In this document: piece by piece, positions 23,804 to 32,870 of the stretch
Position numbering within the stretch: the first letter of the stretch is position 1
Layout of the letters: every line of letters starts with the position of its first letter
Assembly: GCA_018710905.1 (NCBI GenBank)
Contig: DVIZ01000182.1
Span: 1 to 37,115 of the forward strand
Origin: Candidatus Scybalomonas excrementigallinarum
GTDB taxonomy: Bacteria > Bacillota > Clostridia > Lachnospirales > Lachnospiraceae
Direction: 5' to 3'
DNA: 37,115 bases
Position numbers and translations under genes: made by a program
Notes under the pieces: generated by a model
Told to the model about the DNA's origin: nothing
What the model saw: the letters and a program-made list of their open reading frames with translations, nothing else
The model's database searches: none

Positions 23804-26515
23804 ATGAAAAAGAGTGGAAGAAAACAGGGTGTTTTCACTTTGTTTTTCAGTGTATTATTGGCGATAACCGTTATTTTTACAAGCATTATGCCAGTATCTG
23901 CAAAACAAAGTCAAATGACAATGACAAAGGAAGTAGGAAGTAAAGTAGCGATTACGTTACATTATTATCGATTTGATAACAAATATGATGACTGGGATAT
24001 TTGGGCATGGGCACCAGAAGGGGTAGCTTTTGCACTAGATAGTCAAGATGAATTTGGGAAAAAGGGAACAATAGCATTTGAAAATGTCTCAGAAGAGACA
24101 CCGATTGGATTTATCGTTCGAAAGTCAGACTGGTCACAAAAAGAAGGAAATGCCGATCGCTTTGTTGATAAAAGTAAATTAAAAAGCGATGGTACAGGAG
24201 ATATTTATGTGATTGAAGGCGTTGATACTGTGTATACAACACTTGCATCCGCTCAAAAAGCTATTGCAGATTTAAAAAAGCCAAGAGTCACAACTGCGAA
24301 ATTTGATTCCTTAAATACGGTTTCCTTTGAAACCAATCAAAAGATAACAAAGAAAGATAAATTTACGATTCAAAGATATCATGGAGTGCGTAAAATTCCA
24401 GTCAAAAGTGTAAAATTAGATAAAGATGGTATGGGTGGAACACTCGTATTAAAAAATAATATGCTTCCAGATAAAACGTATACATTAGAAGTCCAAGGAT
24501 TGGATAAGAAAGAAATTACGATTGGAGAACTTTATAATAGCGAGAGTTTTACAAAACAATATACTTATGAAGGACAGTTAGGAGCACTTTATCAAAAATC
24601 AAAGACAAAGTTTGTCTTTTGGTCGCCAACTGCCGATAATGTTTCCATTGCTTTTTATGGAAAGGATGGAAAAAATACAGAGAAAATTGCAAGTACACTT
24701 GCTATGAAGAGAAGTAAAAATGGTGTTTGGACGGCTACAAAAAAAGGGAATCTAGATGGCACTTACTATACCTATGAAGTGACACACAATAAAAAGACAC
24801 AGTCTGTTGTCGATCCTTATGCAAAAGCAGTTGGAGTCAATGGAACAAAGGCTATGGTCGTTAATTTAGATTCTACCGATCCAGAGGGATTTTCCAATGA
24901 AAAACGACCAAAGGTAGAAAATCCAACGGATTCCATTCTCTATGAAATGCATATCAGAGATTTTTCTATTTCTGATAACTCTGGAGTTTCAAAAGAAAAT
25001 AAAGGAAAGTATGCAGGTGTTTGGGAAGCCAATACAACGGTTCCAAATACGGATGTGAAAACAGGTATCTCTCATTTAAAAGAATTAGGCGTTACAACCG
25101 TTCACCTTCTTCCAAGTTTTGACCATCAATCCATTGATGAAACAAAGTTAGAAGAAGCACAATATAATTGGGGATATGATCCAAAAAATTATAATGTGCC
25201 AGAAGGCTCTTATTCTTCCGATCCTTATGATGGAAAAACAAGAATTATAGAATATAAAAAAATGGTACAAGAACTCCATAAATCAGGAATTTCCGTTGTT
25301 ATGGACGTTGTCTACAATCACACAGGAGCAACTTCTGATTCCGAATTAAATAAGGCGGTACCAAATTATTATTATCGTCAAAATGAAAAAGGCGAATTTT
25401 CTAACGGCTCTGGTTGTGGAAATGAAACAGCTTCTGAACGAGCGATGATGAGAAAGTTAATGGTAGACTCTGTGACTTATTGGGCAAAGGAATATCATGT
25501 TGATGGGTTCCGTTTTGACTTAATGGCACTTCATGATCAAGATACTATGGTGGCTATTCGAGAGGCATTGGATGAGATTAATCCTTCCATTCTTATTTAT
25601 GGAGAGGGATGGACAGGAGGCGATACGCCATTAAGTAGTGAAAAACAAGCAACAAAAGCCAATACAAAAAATTTTGGTGAACTACAAATTGCTGCATTCA
25701 GTGATGATATTCGCGATGGAATCAAAGGAAGTGTCTTTGATGCAAAAGACCATGGATTTGTCGATGGAGCGCAAAATAAAGAAGAGACAATTAAATTTGG
25801 AATTGTAGCATCAACACCGAATGATCAAATAGATACGGATAAGGTGAATAATCAAACAAAAGCATGGGCAAAGGAACCATACCAGACAATCACTTATGAA
25901 TCCGCACATGATAATTTAACGCTTTGGGATAAACTACAATCCGCCAACGAAACGGCAACAGAGCAACAATTATTAGCCATGAATAAGATGTCAGCCGCTA
26001 TCGTTCTTACTTCACAAGGAATTCCATTCCTTCATGCAGGAGAAGAGATGGCTCGTACAAAAGTAAACCCAGATGGTACATTCAATGAAAATAGTTATAA
26101 TGCCTCTGATTCTGTGAATGCCATTGATTGGAGTAGAAAGCAGAAATATGAGGATTTATATGAATACTATCGAGGATTAATTGCTATGAGAAAAGAGCAT
26201 AAAGCATTCCATATGAATTCTACAAAAGAAATTCAAGATAATTTGAAGTTCTTAGATGTTGCTGAGAAAAATGTCGTCGCTTATACGTTAGATGGAAAAG
26301 CGGTGGGAGATAGTTGGAATACGATTGCCGTTATCTTCAATGCAAATAACAAATCGGTAGACGTTACGATTCCAGACAATCAATGGGCAGTTGTTGTAGA
26401 TCAAAATACGGCTGGAACGAAACAATTAAAAACAGTAAGTGGTTCAAAAGTGACAGTGCCAGCTAATAGCACTTATGTGCTTGTTGATCAAGAATCTATG
26501 GATACTGTGAAATAG
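23804..26515 (+). CDS. pulA: Secreted type I pullulanase (GH13)
   Basis: A 903-residue secreted enzyme that cuts alpha-1,6 bonds in pullulan and branched starch. The signal peptide (1-33) ends VSA-KQ. An N-terminal starch-binding PUD/CBM41-like domain follows (about 40-135, with DNKYDDWDIWAWAPEG), then a linker domain, CBM48 (about 255-340, KTKFVFWSPTADNVSIAFYGKDG) and the GH13 barrel. The type I pullulanase signature YNWGYDP is at 454-460; nucleophile D572 in GFRFDLMAL, acid/base E601 in YGEGW and D703 in ESAHDN are all present. No LPxTG anchor or S-layer repeats are at the C-terminus, so the product is probably released. AGGAGGAAAGGT precedes the ATG. It is monocistronic. Confidence 0.95.
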   Translation: MKKSGRKQGVFTLFFSVLLAITVIFTSIMPVSAKQSQMTMTKEVGSKVAITLHYYRFDNKYDDWDIWAWAPEGVAFALDSQDEFGKKGTIAFENVSEETPIGFIVRKSDWSQKEGNADRFVDKSKLKSDGTGDIYVIEGVDTVYTTLASAQKAIADLKKPRVTTAKFDSLNTVSFETNQKITKKDKFTIQRYHGVRKIPVKSVKLDKDGMGGTLVLKNNMLPDKTYTLEVQGLDKKEITIGELYNSESFTKQYTYEGQLGALYQKSKTKFVFWSPTADNVSIAFYGKDGKNTEKIASTLAMKRSKNGVWTATKKGNLDGTYYTYEVTHNKKTQSVVDPYAKAVGVNGTKAMVVNLDSTDPEGFSNEKRPKVENPTDSILYEMHIRDFSISDNSGVSKENKGKYAGVWEANTTVPNTDVKTGISHLKELGVTTVHLLPSFDHQSIDETKLEEAQYNWGYDPKNYNVPEGSYSSDPYDGKTRIIEYKKMVQELHKSGISVVMDVVYNHTGATSDSELNKAVPNYYYRQNEKGEFSNGSGCGNETASERAMMRKLMVDSVTYWAKEYHVDGFRFDLMALHDQDTMVAIREALDEINPSILIYGEGWTGGDTPLSSEKQATKANTKNFGELQIAAFSDDIRDGIKGSVFDAKDHGFVDGAQNKEETIKFGIVASTPNDQIDTDKVNNQTKAWAKEPYQTITYESAHDNLTLWDKLQSANETATEQQLLAMNKMSAAIVLTSQGIPFLHAGEEMARTKVNPDGTFNENSYNASDSVNAIDWSRKQKYEDLYEYYRGLIAMRKEHKAFHMNSTKEIQDNLKFLDVAEKNVVAYTLDGKAVGDSWNTIAVIFNANNKSVDVTIPDNQWAVVVDQNTAGTKQLKTVSGSKVTVPANSTYVLVDQESMDTVK

Positions 26516-26548
26516 ATCTTTAGTATTATATCACTAAAAGATAAGAAA

Positions 26549-26590
26549 ACACCTAGTACAGAAAAACTGTATTAGGTGTCTTCTTTTTTT
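26549..26590 (+). terminator. Intrinsic terminator after the pullulanase gene
   Basis: ACACCTAGTACAG pairs with CTGTATTAGGTGT over 13 bp (one G-T) with loop AAAAA, followed by CTTCTTTTTTT. Confidence 0.88.
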
Positions 26591-26598
26591 GTTACTTT

Positions 26599-26623
26599 GT
26601 ATTTATAGGAAAGGAATAAATAC
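26599..26623. repeat. TATAGGAA-type palindromic element, copy H
   Basis: GTATTTAT and ATAAATAC flank AGGAAAGGA. The element begins nine bases after the T-tract of the pullulanase terminator and lies between two convergent genes. It might act as a weak terminator for nagA, but no T-tract follows it on that strand. Confidence 0.45.
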
Positions 26624-26641
26624 AAGTGTGTTTGCTATCAC

Positions 26642-27742
26642 TTAAATTACCTGTTTTAACTCAAAATCTTCTGTTACAAGAAGAATATCCGCACGTTTTC
26701 CAACGGAGATAGAGCCAACGGTATCAAAAATTCCAATGCTCATAGCTGGATTTTTTGTTGCTGCAAGGATGGCTTCTTTTTCTGGCACTCCAAAAGAAAT
26801 AGATTTTCTCATGCAGTCAAAGAGGTTTGTAGCAGAACCAGCAATTGTACCATTTGATAGAGTCGCTTTTCCATCGGTTACAGTAACTTCCTGTCCACCT
26901 AATTCATAAGTGCCGTTTTCCATTCCTGTTGCCATCATAGAGTCACTAATTAAGACAACACGATCTTGGAACATTTTAAAGGTGGAACGAACAACGCTCG
27001 GATGAATGTGGATGCCATCGGTAATCAGTTCCACATAACTATGCTCAGCATCACAAGCCGCACCTACTAATCCAGGAGCGCGATGGGAATAGGCTGGCAT
27101 GGCGTTGAAAAGATGAGTTACATGATCAGCACCTGCTTGAAATGCATCCATACAACAGTCATAATCAGCAGCTGTATGTCCAAGAGAAATATGTACTTCT
27201 CCATGTTTTTCTTGAATAAATTCCATAGCACCTTTTGCATTTGGAGCAACGGTTACTAATTTAATCAATCCATTGCTTGCTTTTTGGCAGTGGTCAAAAA
27301 ATTCGGAAGAAAGGTTTACAATATATTTGCTTGAATGAGCCCCTTTCTTTTCTGGATCGAGGAAAGGACCTTCCATATTAAGCCCAACAATGGTGGCTTC
27401 AAGAGGATCATTTCCTACTTTGCTCGCTGTTCCAAATACTTTTTCTAAAACATCGATTCCAAGTGTCATAGAAGTTGGGCAATAAGAAGTGATACCATGC
27501 GCTTTTTCATATTTTAAAATCGTTTTTAATCCTTCTACATCCGCATCCGAAAAATCGTGTCCAAATGCTCCATGGCTATGAATATCGATAAGCCCAGGGA
27601 TAACTTTTAAACCTGTTGCATCAATGGTAGTGCGATCGGTTACTTCATCGATAGAAGATACGATTTTATGATTTTCAATATAGACAGGTTGTTGTTTGTA
27701 AGAACCATCTTCTTGAAAGACAAGTCCATTTTCAATAATCAT
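26642..27742 (-). CDS. nagA: N-acetylglucosamine-6-phosphate deacetylase
   Basis: A 366-residue amidohydrolase that removes the acetyl group from GlcNAc-6-P. Metal and substrate motifs in order: PGLIDIHSHGAFGHDFSD (about 50-67), VGLNMEGPFLDPEKKGAH (about 123-140), SLGHTAADYDCC (His), THLFNAMPAYSHRAPGLVG (His pair) and the catalytic Asp in LISDSMMATGM. The gene begins two bases after nagB, so the pair is an operon. It completes the route from GlcNAc-6-P, including that made by the divergent nan genes. Confidence 0.95.
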   Translation of the reverse strand: MIIENGLVFQEDGSYKQQPVYIENHKIVSSIDEVTDRTTIDATGLKVIPGLIDIHSHGAFGHDFSDADVEGLKTILKYEKAHGITSYCPTSMTLGIDVLEKVFGTASKVGNDPLEATIVGLNMEGPFLDPEKKGAHSSKYIVNLSSEFFDHCQKASNGLIKLVTVAPNAKGAMEFIQEKHGEVHISLGHTAADYDCCMDAFQAGADHVTHLFNAMPAYSHRAPGLVGAACDAEHSYVELITDGIHIHPSVVRSTFKMFQDRVVLISDSMMATGMENGTYELGGQEVTVTDGKATLSNGTIAGSATNLFDCMRKSISFGVPEKEAILAATKNPAMSIGIFDTVGSISVGKRADILLVTEDFELKQVI

Positions 27743-27744
27743 AA

Positions 27745-28488
27745 TTAGAACACTCCTTTTTCTTTGGCAACAGATAAAGCATCCTCATCCGTAATGACAA
27801 TAACATCTGGATGTAGTTGGAGAATAGAACCTTGTACTTTTGGTGTGATAGGGCCAAAGAAGGATTCATAAATCGCATTTGCTTTTTCTTTTCCGGATGC
27901 TAATAATAAAATGGTTTTCGCACTCATAATGTTGCCAATTCCCATAGTATAAGCGTATTTTGGAACATCTTCTTTGCTAGCGAAAAATCTAGCATTTGCT
28001 TCTACGGTACTTTCTGCTAGTTGAACACAATGGACTTCTTTTTTAAATTCATCAGAAGGCTCATTAAAACCAATATGGCCATTGCCACCGATTCCTAATA
28101 ATTGAAGGTCTACAGCTCCCATAGAATGTAATAATTCATTATACTGTTTACAGCCTTCTAAAGAATCTTCTGTAAGACCATTAGGAACGAACGTATTTGC
28201 TTTATCAATATTGATGTGATCAAAGAAATTCGTATTCATAAAGTAACGATAACTTTGTTCATGTTCTCCTGATAATCCTTTGTATTCGTCTAAATTTACT
28301 GAACGCACTTTGGAAAAATCAAGTTCGTCGTTGTTATATTTTTTTACCAAATTCTGATAAGTGCCAACTGGTGTAGAGCCTGTTGCAAGCCCTAGAAGGC
28401 AGTTAGGATGTAAAACAACTTTTGCAGCGATGATTTCTGCCGCTTTTTTGCTCATGTCCTCATAGTTTTTTGCTTTAATCATTCTCAT
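27745..28488 (-). CDS. nagB: Glucosamine-6-phosphate deaminase
   Basis: A 247-residue enzyme that converts glucosamine-6-P to fructose-6-P and ammonia. Motifs: GLATGSTPVGTYQNL (phosphate loop), VNLDEYKGL (catalytic Asp), and LLGIGGNGHIGFNEPS. The protein starts MRMIKAKNYEDMSKKAAE. ATG 28488 is chosen because AAGGAG lies upstream at a good distance; the open frame runs further but without a ribosome site. The length suits the short Gram-positive type. Confidence 0.95.
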   Translation of the reverse strand: MRMIKAKNYEDMSKKAAEIIAAKVVLHPNCLLGLATGSTPVGTYQNLVKKYNNDELDFSKVRSVNLDEYKGLSGEHEQSYRYFMNTNFFDHINIDKANTFVPNGLTEDSLEGCKQYNELLHSMGAVDLQLLGIGGNGHIGFNEPSDEFKKEVHCVQLAESTVEANARFFASKEDVPKYAYTMGIGNIMSAKTILLLASGKEKANAIYESFFGPITPKVQGSILQLHPDVIVITDEDALSVAKEKGVF

Positions 28489-28585
28489 AAATAAATCTCC
28501 TTTTCTAAAGATGAAAGTCATAACAAAATATGCGTCGCGCACATAAATAAGAAAATTTTATTATGTAAACTGCTTGCACACTTTG

Positions 28586-28620
28586 TTCTACGATAGAAAA
28601 CAAAATTTCTTATCGTAGAA
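28586..28620. repeat. TATAGGAA-type palindromic element, copy C
   Basis: TTCTACGATA and TATCGTAGAA are perfect 10-base arms around a 15-base loop that contains the shared AAAATTTCT text. It sits in the nagB-nanE divergent spacer, about 100 bases from nagB. The partial copy TATAGTGTAGGAA follows at 28638-28650. Confidence 0.5.
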
Positions 28621-28822
28621 AATAGCATCTATCTGATTATAGTGTAGGAATTCTTCTGTTAGCCTTATTATAGGCCTTCTTTCGTTTATTTTCAATAAAT
28701 CAAGAGATTCTGAAATAACTTTCATTGATTGTGAAAAATCGACAAATTTATACTGGAATATTTGGATAAAAATAGAGTTTTCTCCGTAAGTTTTGAAAGT
28801 AATTTCATAAATAGAAAAATGC

Positions 28823-28851
28823 TTGAAATTAAAATTCAATTTAGCTATAGT
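28823..28851 (+). promoter_or_regulatory. Promoter of the nan operon
   Basis: TTGAAA (28823-28828) and TATAGT (28846-28851) are 17 bases apart. The start would be at about 28858, giving a leader of about 120 bases before nanE. The rest of the spacer (28489-28822) contains the palindromic element and AT-rich sequence; a minus-strand promoter for nagBA could be TTTACA (rc of 28564-28569) with a poor -10. Confidence 0.65.
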
Positions 28852-28866
28852 GGAATCAACAACCGA

Positions 28867-28893
28867 TGAGAGACACAGGATGAAAGTCTCTCA
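28867..28893. promoter_or_regulatory. Inverted repeat at the start of the nan transcript
   Basis: TGAGAGAC and GTCTCTCA are perfect 8-base arms about ten bases after the predicted transcription start, a typical place for an operator. The RpiR-type regulator encoded at the end of the locus is the natural candidate to bind it (inference). Confidence 0.5.
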
Positions 28894-28979
28894 CGTATTG
28901 TTTTCGTGGAAAAGAGAACAGCTTAGTAAAATCGCAAGTAAGAACTAAAAATGAATGGAAATCGAAAGGACGAGCTTAT

Positions 28980-29684
28980 ATGGAAAACTATTTAGAAGCG
29001 CTAAAAGGTCATTTGATTGTATCTTGTCAGGCACTTCCCCATGAACCACTTCATTCCTCCTTCATTATGGGAAGAATGGCGTTAGCAGCGAAAGAAGGAG
29101 GAGCAAAGGGAATCCGTGCCAATACAAAAGAGGATATATTGGAAATTAAGAAAAATGTAGATCTCCCAGTGATCGGCATTGTAAAAAGAGATTATGATGA
29201 CAGTAAGGTTTATATTACACCTACTATGAAAGAAATTGATGAACTAATGGAGGTGAAGCCAGAGATTATTGCGGTGGATGCCACAAGTGATCTTCGGCCA
29301 AATGGGGTGACGATTGATGAGTTTTATAAAGAGATTCGATTGAAATACCCAGAGCAGCTCTTAATGGCAGATTGTTCAACAGTAGAAGAGGCACTCCATG
29401 CGGATGAATTGGGATTTGATTTTATTGGAACTACCTTAGTGGGATATACAGAGCAGAGTAAAGGGATGAAAATCGAGGAAAATGATTTTGAAATTATCCG
29501 AACAATTTTAGAAAAATCCTCTCATAAAGTGATTGCAGAAGGAAATATTAACACACCTGAAAAAGCAAAAAGAGTCATTGAGCTTGGTTGTTATAGCGTA
29601 GTCGTTGGCTCTATTATTACAAGACCTCAGCTGATTACAAAATCATTTACAGAGGCAATCGATACGATAGAAAAAGAAAAATAA
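28980..29684 (+). CDS. nanE: N-acetylmannosamine-6-phosphate 2-epimerase
   Basis: A 234-residue TIM-barrel epimerase converting ManNAc-6-P to GlcNAc-6-P in sialic acid breakdown. Family text is clear: LKGHLIVSCQALPHEPLHSSFIMGRMALAAKEGGAKGIRANT, the catalytic Lys in PVIGIVKRDYDD, then ADCSTVEEALHADELGFDFIGTTLVGYT and the phosphate-binding end VIAEGNINTPEKAKRVIELGCYSVVVGSIITRP. AAAGGA precedes the ATG. It is the first gene of the nan operon. Confidence 0.95.
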   Translation: MENYLEALKGHLIVSCQALPHEPLHSSFIMGRMALAAKEGGAKGIRANTKEDILEIKKNVDLPVIGIVKRDYDDSKVYITPTMKEIDELMEVKPEIIAVDATSDLRPNGVTIDEFYKEIRLKYPEQLLMADCSTVEEALHADELGFDFIGTTLVGYTEQSKGMKIEENDFEIIRTILEKSSHKVIAEGNINTPEKAKRVIELGCYSVVVGSIITRPQLITKSFTEAIDTIEKEK

Positions 29685-29767
29685 TAAAAGTGAAATATTA
29701 TTTTTAAATAGTTATCAATCACAAAAAATAAGTGATAGCGGAAATCCGCAGAAAGGGAAGGTTTATT

Positions 29768-30685
29768 ATGAGCAATTTAGAAAAGTACAGAGGTGTTATT
29801 CCAGCATTTTATGCTTGCTATGATGAAAATGGAGAAGTAAGTGAAGAAAGAGTAAAAAGATTAACCGAATATTACATTGAAAAAGGAGTAAAAGGTGTCT
29901 ATGCCTGTGGTTCTTCAGGAGAATGTATTTATCAGAGCGTAGAAGATAGAATGAAAACATTGGAAAGCATTATGGAAGTAGCAAAAGGAAAATTAACCGT
30001 AATTGCTCATGTTGGATGCAATAACACAAAAGATAGTGTTCGATTAGCAAAACATGCAGAGAGCTTAGGAGTTGATGCCATCGCTTCTATTCCTCCAATT
30101 TATTTTAGACTTCCAGAATACTCTATTGCGGAATATTGGAATGCAATGAGCAAAGCAGCACCAAATACCGACTTTATTATTTATAATATTCCTCAGTTAG
30201 CAGGAACGGCTTTAAGTATGAGTTTATTAGAAGAGATGAAGAAAAATGAAAAAGTAATCGGTGTAAAAAACTCTTCTATGCCAGTACAGGATATCCAAAT
30301 GTTTAAAGCAGCAGGTGGAGAGAATTTCGTTGTATTCAACGGACCAGATGAACAATTTATTAGTGGGCGCATGATGGGTGCTGATGGTGGTATTGGAGGA
30401 ACTTATGGAGCGATGCCAGAATTATTCTTAAAAGCAGATGAACTTGTAAAAGCCCATAAAAATGAAGAAGCTCGGGAACTTCAATATGCGATTAATGAAA
30501 TCATTTATAAATTATGTTCTGGACATGGAAATATGTATGGCATGATTAAAGAAGTTCTTCGTATCAATGAAGGATTTGATATTGGCGGTGTTCGAGAACC
30601 ATTGACAAACTTAACGAAAGAAGATAAAGAGATTGCAAAAGAAGCGGCTAAAATGGTAAAAGACGCCATAGCAAAATTTTGCTAA
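29768..30685 (+). CDS. nanA: N-acetylneuraminate lyase
   Basis: A 305-residue class I aldolase of the DapA/NanA family that splits sialic acid into ManNAc and pyruvate. GSSGE (48-52) binds the pyruvate carboxylate; Y138 (IIYNIP) and the Schiff-base K166 (VIGVKNSS) are present. Context (nanE, ROK kinase, YhcH) supports sialic acid rather than dihydrodipicolinate. ATG 29768 is chosen over an in-frame start at 29732: GAAAGGGAAGG lies just upstream, and a small hairpin (GCGGA/TCCGC, 29738-29749) falls in the leader. Confidence 0.93.
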   Translation: MSNLEKYRGVIPAFYACYDENGEVSEERVKRLTEYYIEKGVKGVYACGSSGECIYQSVEDRMKTLESIMEVAKGKLTVIAHVGCNNTKDSVRLAKHAESLGVDAIASIPPIYFRLPEYSIAEYWNAMSKAAPNTDFIIYNIPQLAGTALSMSLLEEMKKNEKVIGVKNSSMPVQDIQMFKAAGGENFVVFNGPDEQFISGRMMGADGGIGGTYGAMPELFLKADELVKAHKNEEARELQYAINEIIYKLCSGHGNMYGMIKEVLRINEGFDIGGVREPLTNLTKEDKEIAKEAAKMVKDAIAKFC

Positions 30686-30728
30686 TCATACATAAGTGCA
30701 AATAGAAATAAGGGATCTATTTGTATGG

Positions 30729-30768
30729 GGCTGTTGCAAAAGAGAGCATTTTATCTTTTGCAATAGCC
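30729..30768 (+). other. 15-bp hairpin between nanA and the symporter gene
   Basis: GGCTGTTGCAAAAGA pairs with TCTTTTGCAATAGCC (one G-T) around a 10-base loop. No T-tract follows, so it is more likely an RNA stability or processing element than a terminator. Confidence 0.55.
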
Positions 30769-30827
30769 GATAGAGATAAAAAGGGTACTTATGATAAAAG
30801 ATAAAAGAAAAGAGAGAGGTTACGGTT

Positions 30828-32339
30828 ATGTAAGGTTTTACAACGATTGATTTAATTATTCTTATCGTGTATTTAGGGGCAGTTCTTTTCGCAGGACTTC
30901 ATTTCTCCAAAAAAGAAATGCAAGGAAAAGAATTTTTTAAAGGAGATGGAACGATCCCTTGGTGGGTAACATCGGTATCCATTTTCGCAACGTTATTAAG
31001 TCCAATTTCTTTCCTATCATTAGTGGGGAATTCTTATGCGGGAACATGGATTATGTGGTTTGCACAACTTGGTATGCTATTAGCAATTCCACTTACCATT
31101 AAATTTTTCTTGCCTATTTATAGTAAATTAGGTATCGATACGGCTTATCACTACTTAGAAATTCGTTTTCATAGCAAAGGGCTTCGTGTGCTTGGTGCTG
31201 TGATGTTTATTATCTATCAAATTGGACGTATGTCTATCATTATGTATCTCCCATCTATGGTATTGGCAAACTTAACTGGGCTCAATGTGAACCTCTTAAT
31301 TATTGTTATGGGAGTTATTGCTATTATTTATTCCTATACGGGTGGTTTGAAATCCGTTCTTTGGACAGATTTTATTCAAGGTAGTGAACTTTTAATTGGT
31401 GTAACATTTGCATTGATTTTCCTAGTGTGTGGAATTGATGGTGGTTTTGGTTCTATTATGCACGCATTTACAGCAGAGCATAAATTTTTGGCAGAAGATC
31501 AACCACTCTTTGATCCAAATATTTTAAAGGATAGTGTATTCTTATTAATCGTTGGTGCTGGATTTAATACGATGTCTTCTTATGTATCTAGCCAAGATAT
31601 TGTACAACGTTTTACAACGACAACCGATACAAAAAAATTAAATAAAATGATGTTAACAAATGGTGCGTTATCTATCTTTATTGCAACTGTATTTTATTTA
31701 ATTGGAACAGGACTTTATGTATTCTATGGACAAAATCCAGAACTTGCTCAAACAGCACAACAAGATCAAATCTTTGCGTCTTATATTGCTTATCAGCTTC
31801 CAGTTGGTATTACTGGTATTTTATTAGCAGCTATTTATGCAGCGTCTCAGTCCACATTATCAACAGGACTTAACTCTGTTGCAACTAGTTGGACTCTTGA
31901 TATTCAAGAGCGTTTATCAAAAAAAGAAATGAGTTTTAAACTTCAGACGAGAATTGCTTAGTATGTTTCTTTAGGCGTTGGAATTTTCTCCATCGTTGTA
32001 GCTATGATTTTAGCAAATGGTGGAATTAAATCCGCTTATGAATGGTTTAATGGATTTATGGGACTTGTATTAGGTATTTTAGTAGGAACATTTATTCTTG
32101 GAGCATTTACAAAGGTTGCTAATACAACAGGTGCTTATATCGCCTTTATTGCAGCTACCGTTGTGATGGTTTATATTAAATATTTTCTTCCAGCCGAACA
32201 AGTATCCATTTGGTCTTACTCCATTATTTCAATTGCAGTTTCTTTAGTTGTTGGGATTCCAGCAAGCATGATTTCAAGAAAAATAAAAGGAGACCGCTCC
32301 GTGCCAGATGCCAATACAACAATTTTCAAATCAAAATAA
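30828..32339 (+). pseudogene. Sodium:solute symporter (SSS family), interrupted by two in-frame stops
   Basis: The 504-codon frame encodes a 13-helix SSS-type sodium symporter, the expected sialic-acid importer of this operon. AGAGAGG is correctly spaced before ATG 30828, but codon 2 is TAA, followed in frame by GFTTIDLIILIVYLGAVLFAG. Codon 378 is TAG, between LQTRIA and YVSLGVGIFSIVVAM. The rest is uninterrupted and without frameshift. In relatives I remember, the second site reads AQ(Y/F)VSLGVG, so a CAG to TAG change is likely; at codon 2 the original may have been CAA. Possible products are a fragment from GTG 30867 to 31961 and one from ATG 32004, neither with a clear ribosome site. The gene looks recently inactivated; sequencing error should be excluded. 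Confidence 0.85.
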
Positions 32340-32352
32340 AGGGTGATAAAAA

Positions 32353-32808
32353 ATGATATTTGGGAATATTAAAAATTTAAAAGAGTTTGAATTTCTACAA
32401 GAAGATGTGTTAAAATGTTTGGAATATACGAAGGCTCATGATTTGCTTAACTTTGAAAAAGGAAGCCATGAGATCGATGGGGATCGATTGTTTGTAAATA
32501 TTGTGGAATATGAAACGACAACTCCAGAAAATCGTTTTTGGGAGGCTCATAAAGACTATTTAGATTTACATTTTATGCTAAGTGGAAAAGAGCAAATCGA
32601 TGTGAATTTTATCGATAACATGGAACAAAAAGAGTTTGTCCCAAAAGATGACTTTCTTCCACTAGAAGGAGAACCGAATAGCCATGTAGTGTTGACAAAA
32701 GGAGATTTTCTAATCTGTTATCCAACCGATGGCCATCGTACCGCAGTACAAGTGGGAGAGCCAATAAGGATAAAAAAAGCAATTTTTAAAATTAAAATTA
32801 AGAAATAG
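32353..32808 (+). CDS. YhcH/YjgK/YiaL family protein (sialic acid anomerase-like)
   Basis: A 151-residue cupin-like protein of the DUF386 family. In E. coli nan operons YhcH (NanQ) speeds the change between sialic acid anomers. Seen here are the conserved WEAHKDYLDLHFMLSGKEQIDV and the late block GDFLICYPTDGHRTAVQVGEP, with metal-type His and Glu residues. The gene starts 13 bases after the symporter stop and belongs to the nan operon. Confidence 0.88.
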   Translation: MIFGNIKNLKEFEFLQEDVLKCLEYTKAHDLLNFEKGSHEIDGDRLFVNIVEYETTTPENRFWEAHKDYLDLHFMLSGKEQIDVNFIDNMEQKEFVPKDDFLPLEGEPNSHVVLTKGDFLICYPTDGHRTAVQVGEPIRIKKAIFKIKIKK

Positions 32809-32870
32809 TTACATAGTAACCGCAGGAAGGGAAGTCTTTCTGCGGTATCTGTGCATATGGGAGGAAAAAA

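Noticed and set aside
30828-32339. Reassignment of TAA and TAG to glutamine
   Set aside because: Many genes here end properly at TAG or TAA (for example the thioesterase, HAD, peroxiredoxin, pullulanase and serS genes), so the code is standard; the two stops are treated as mutations.
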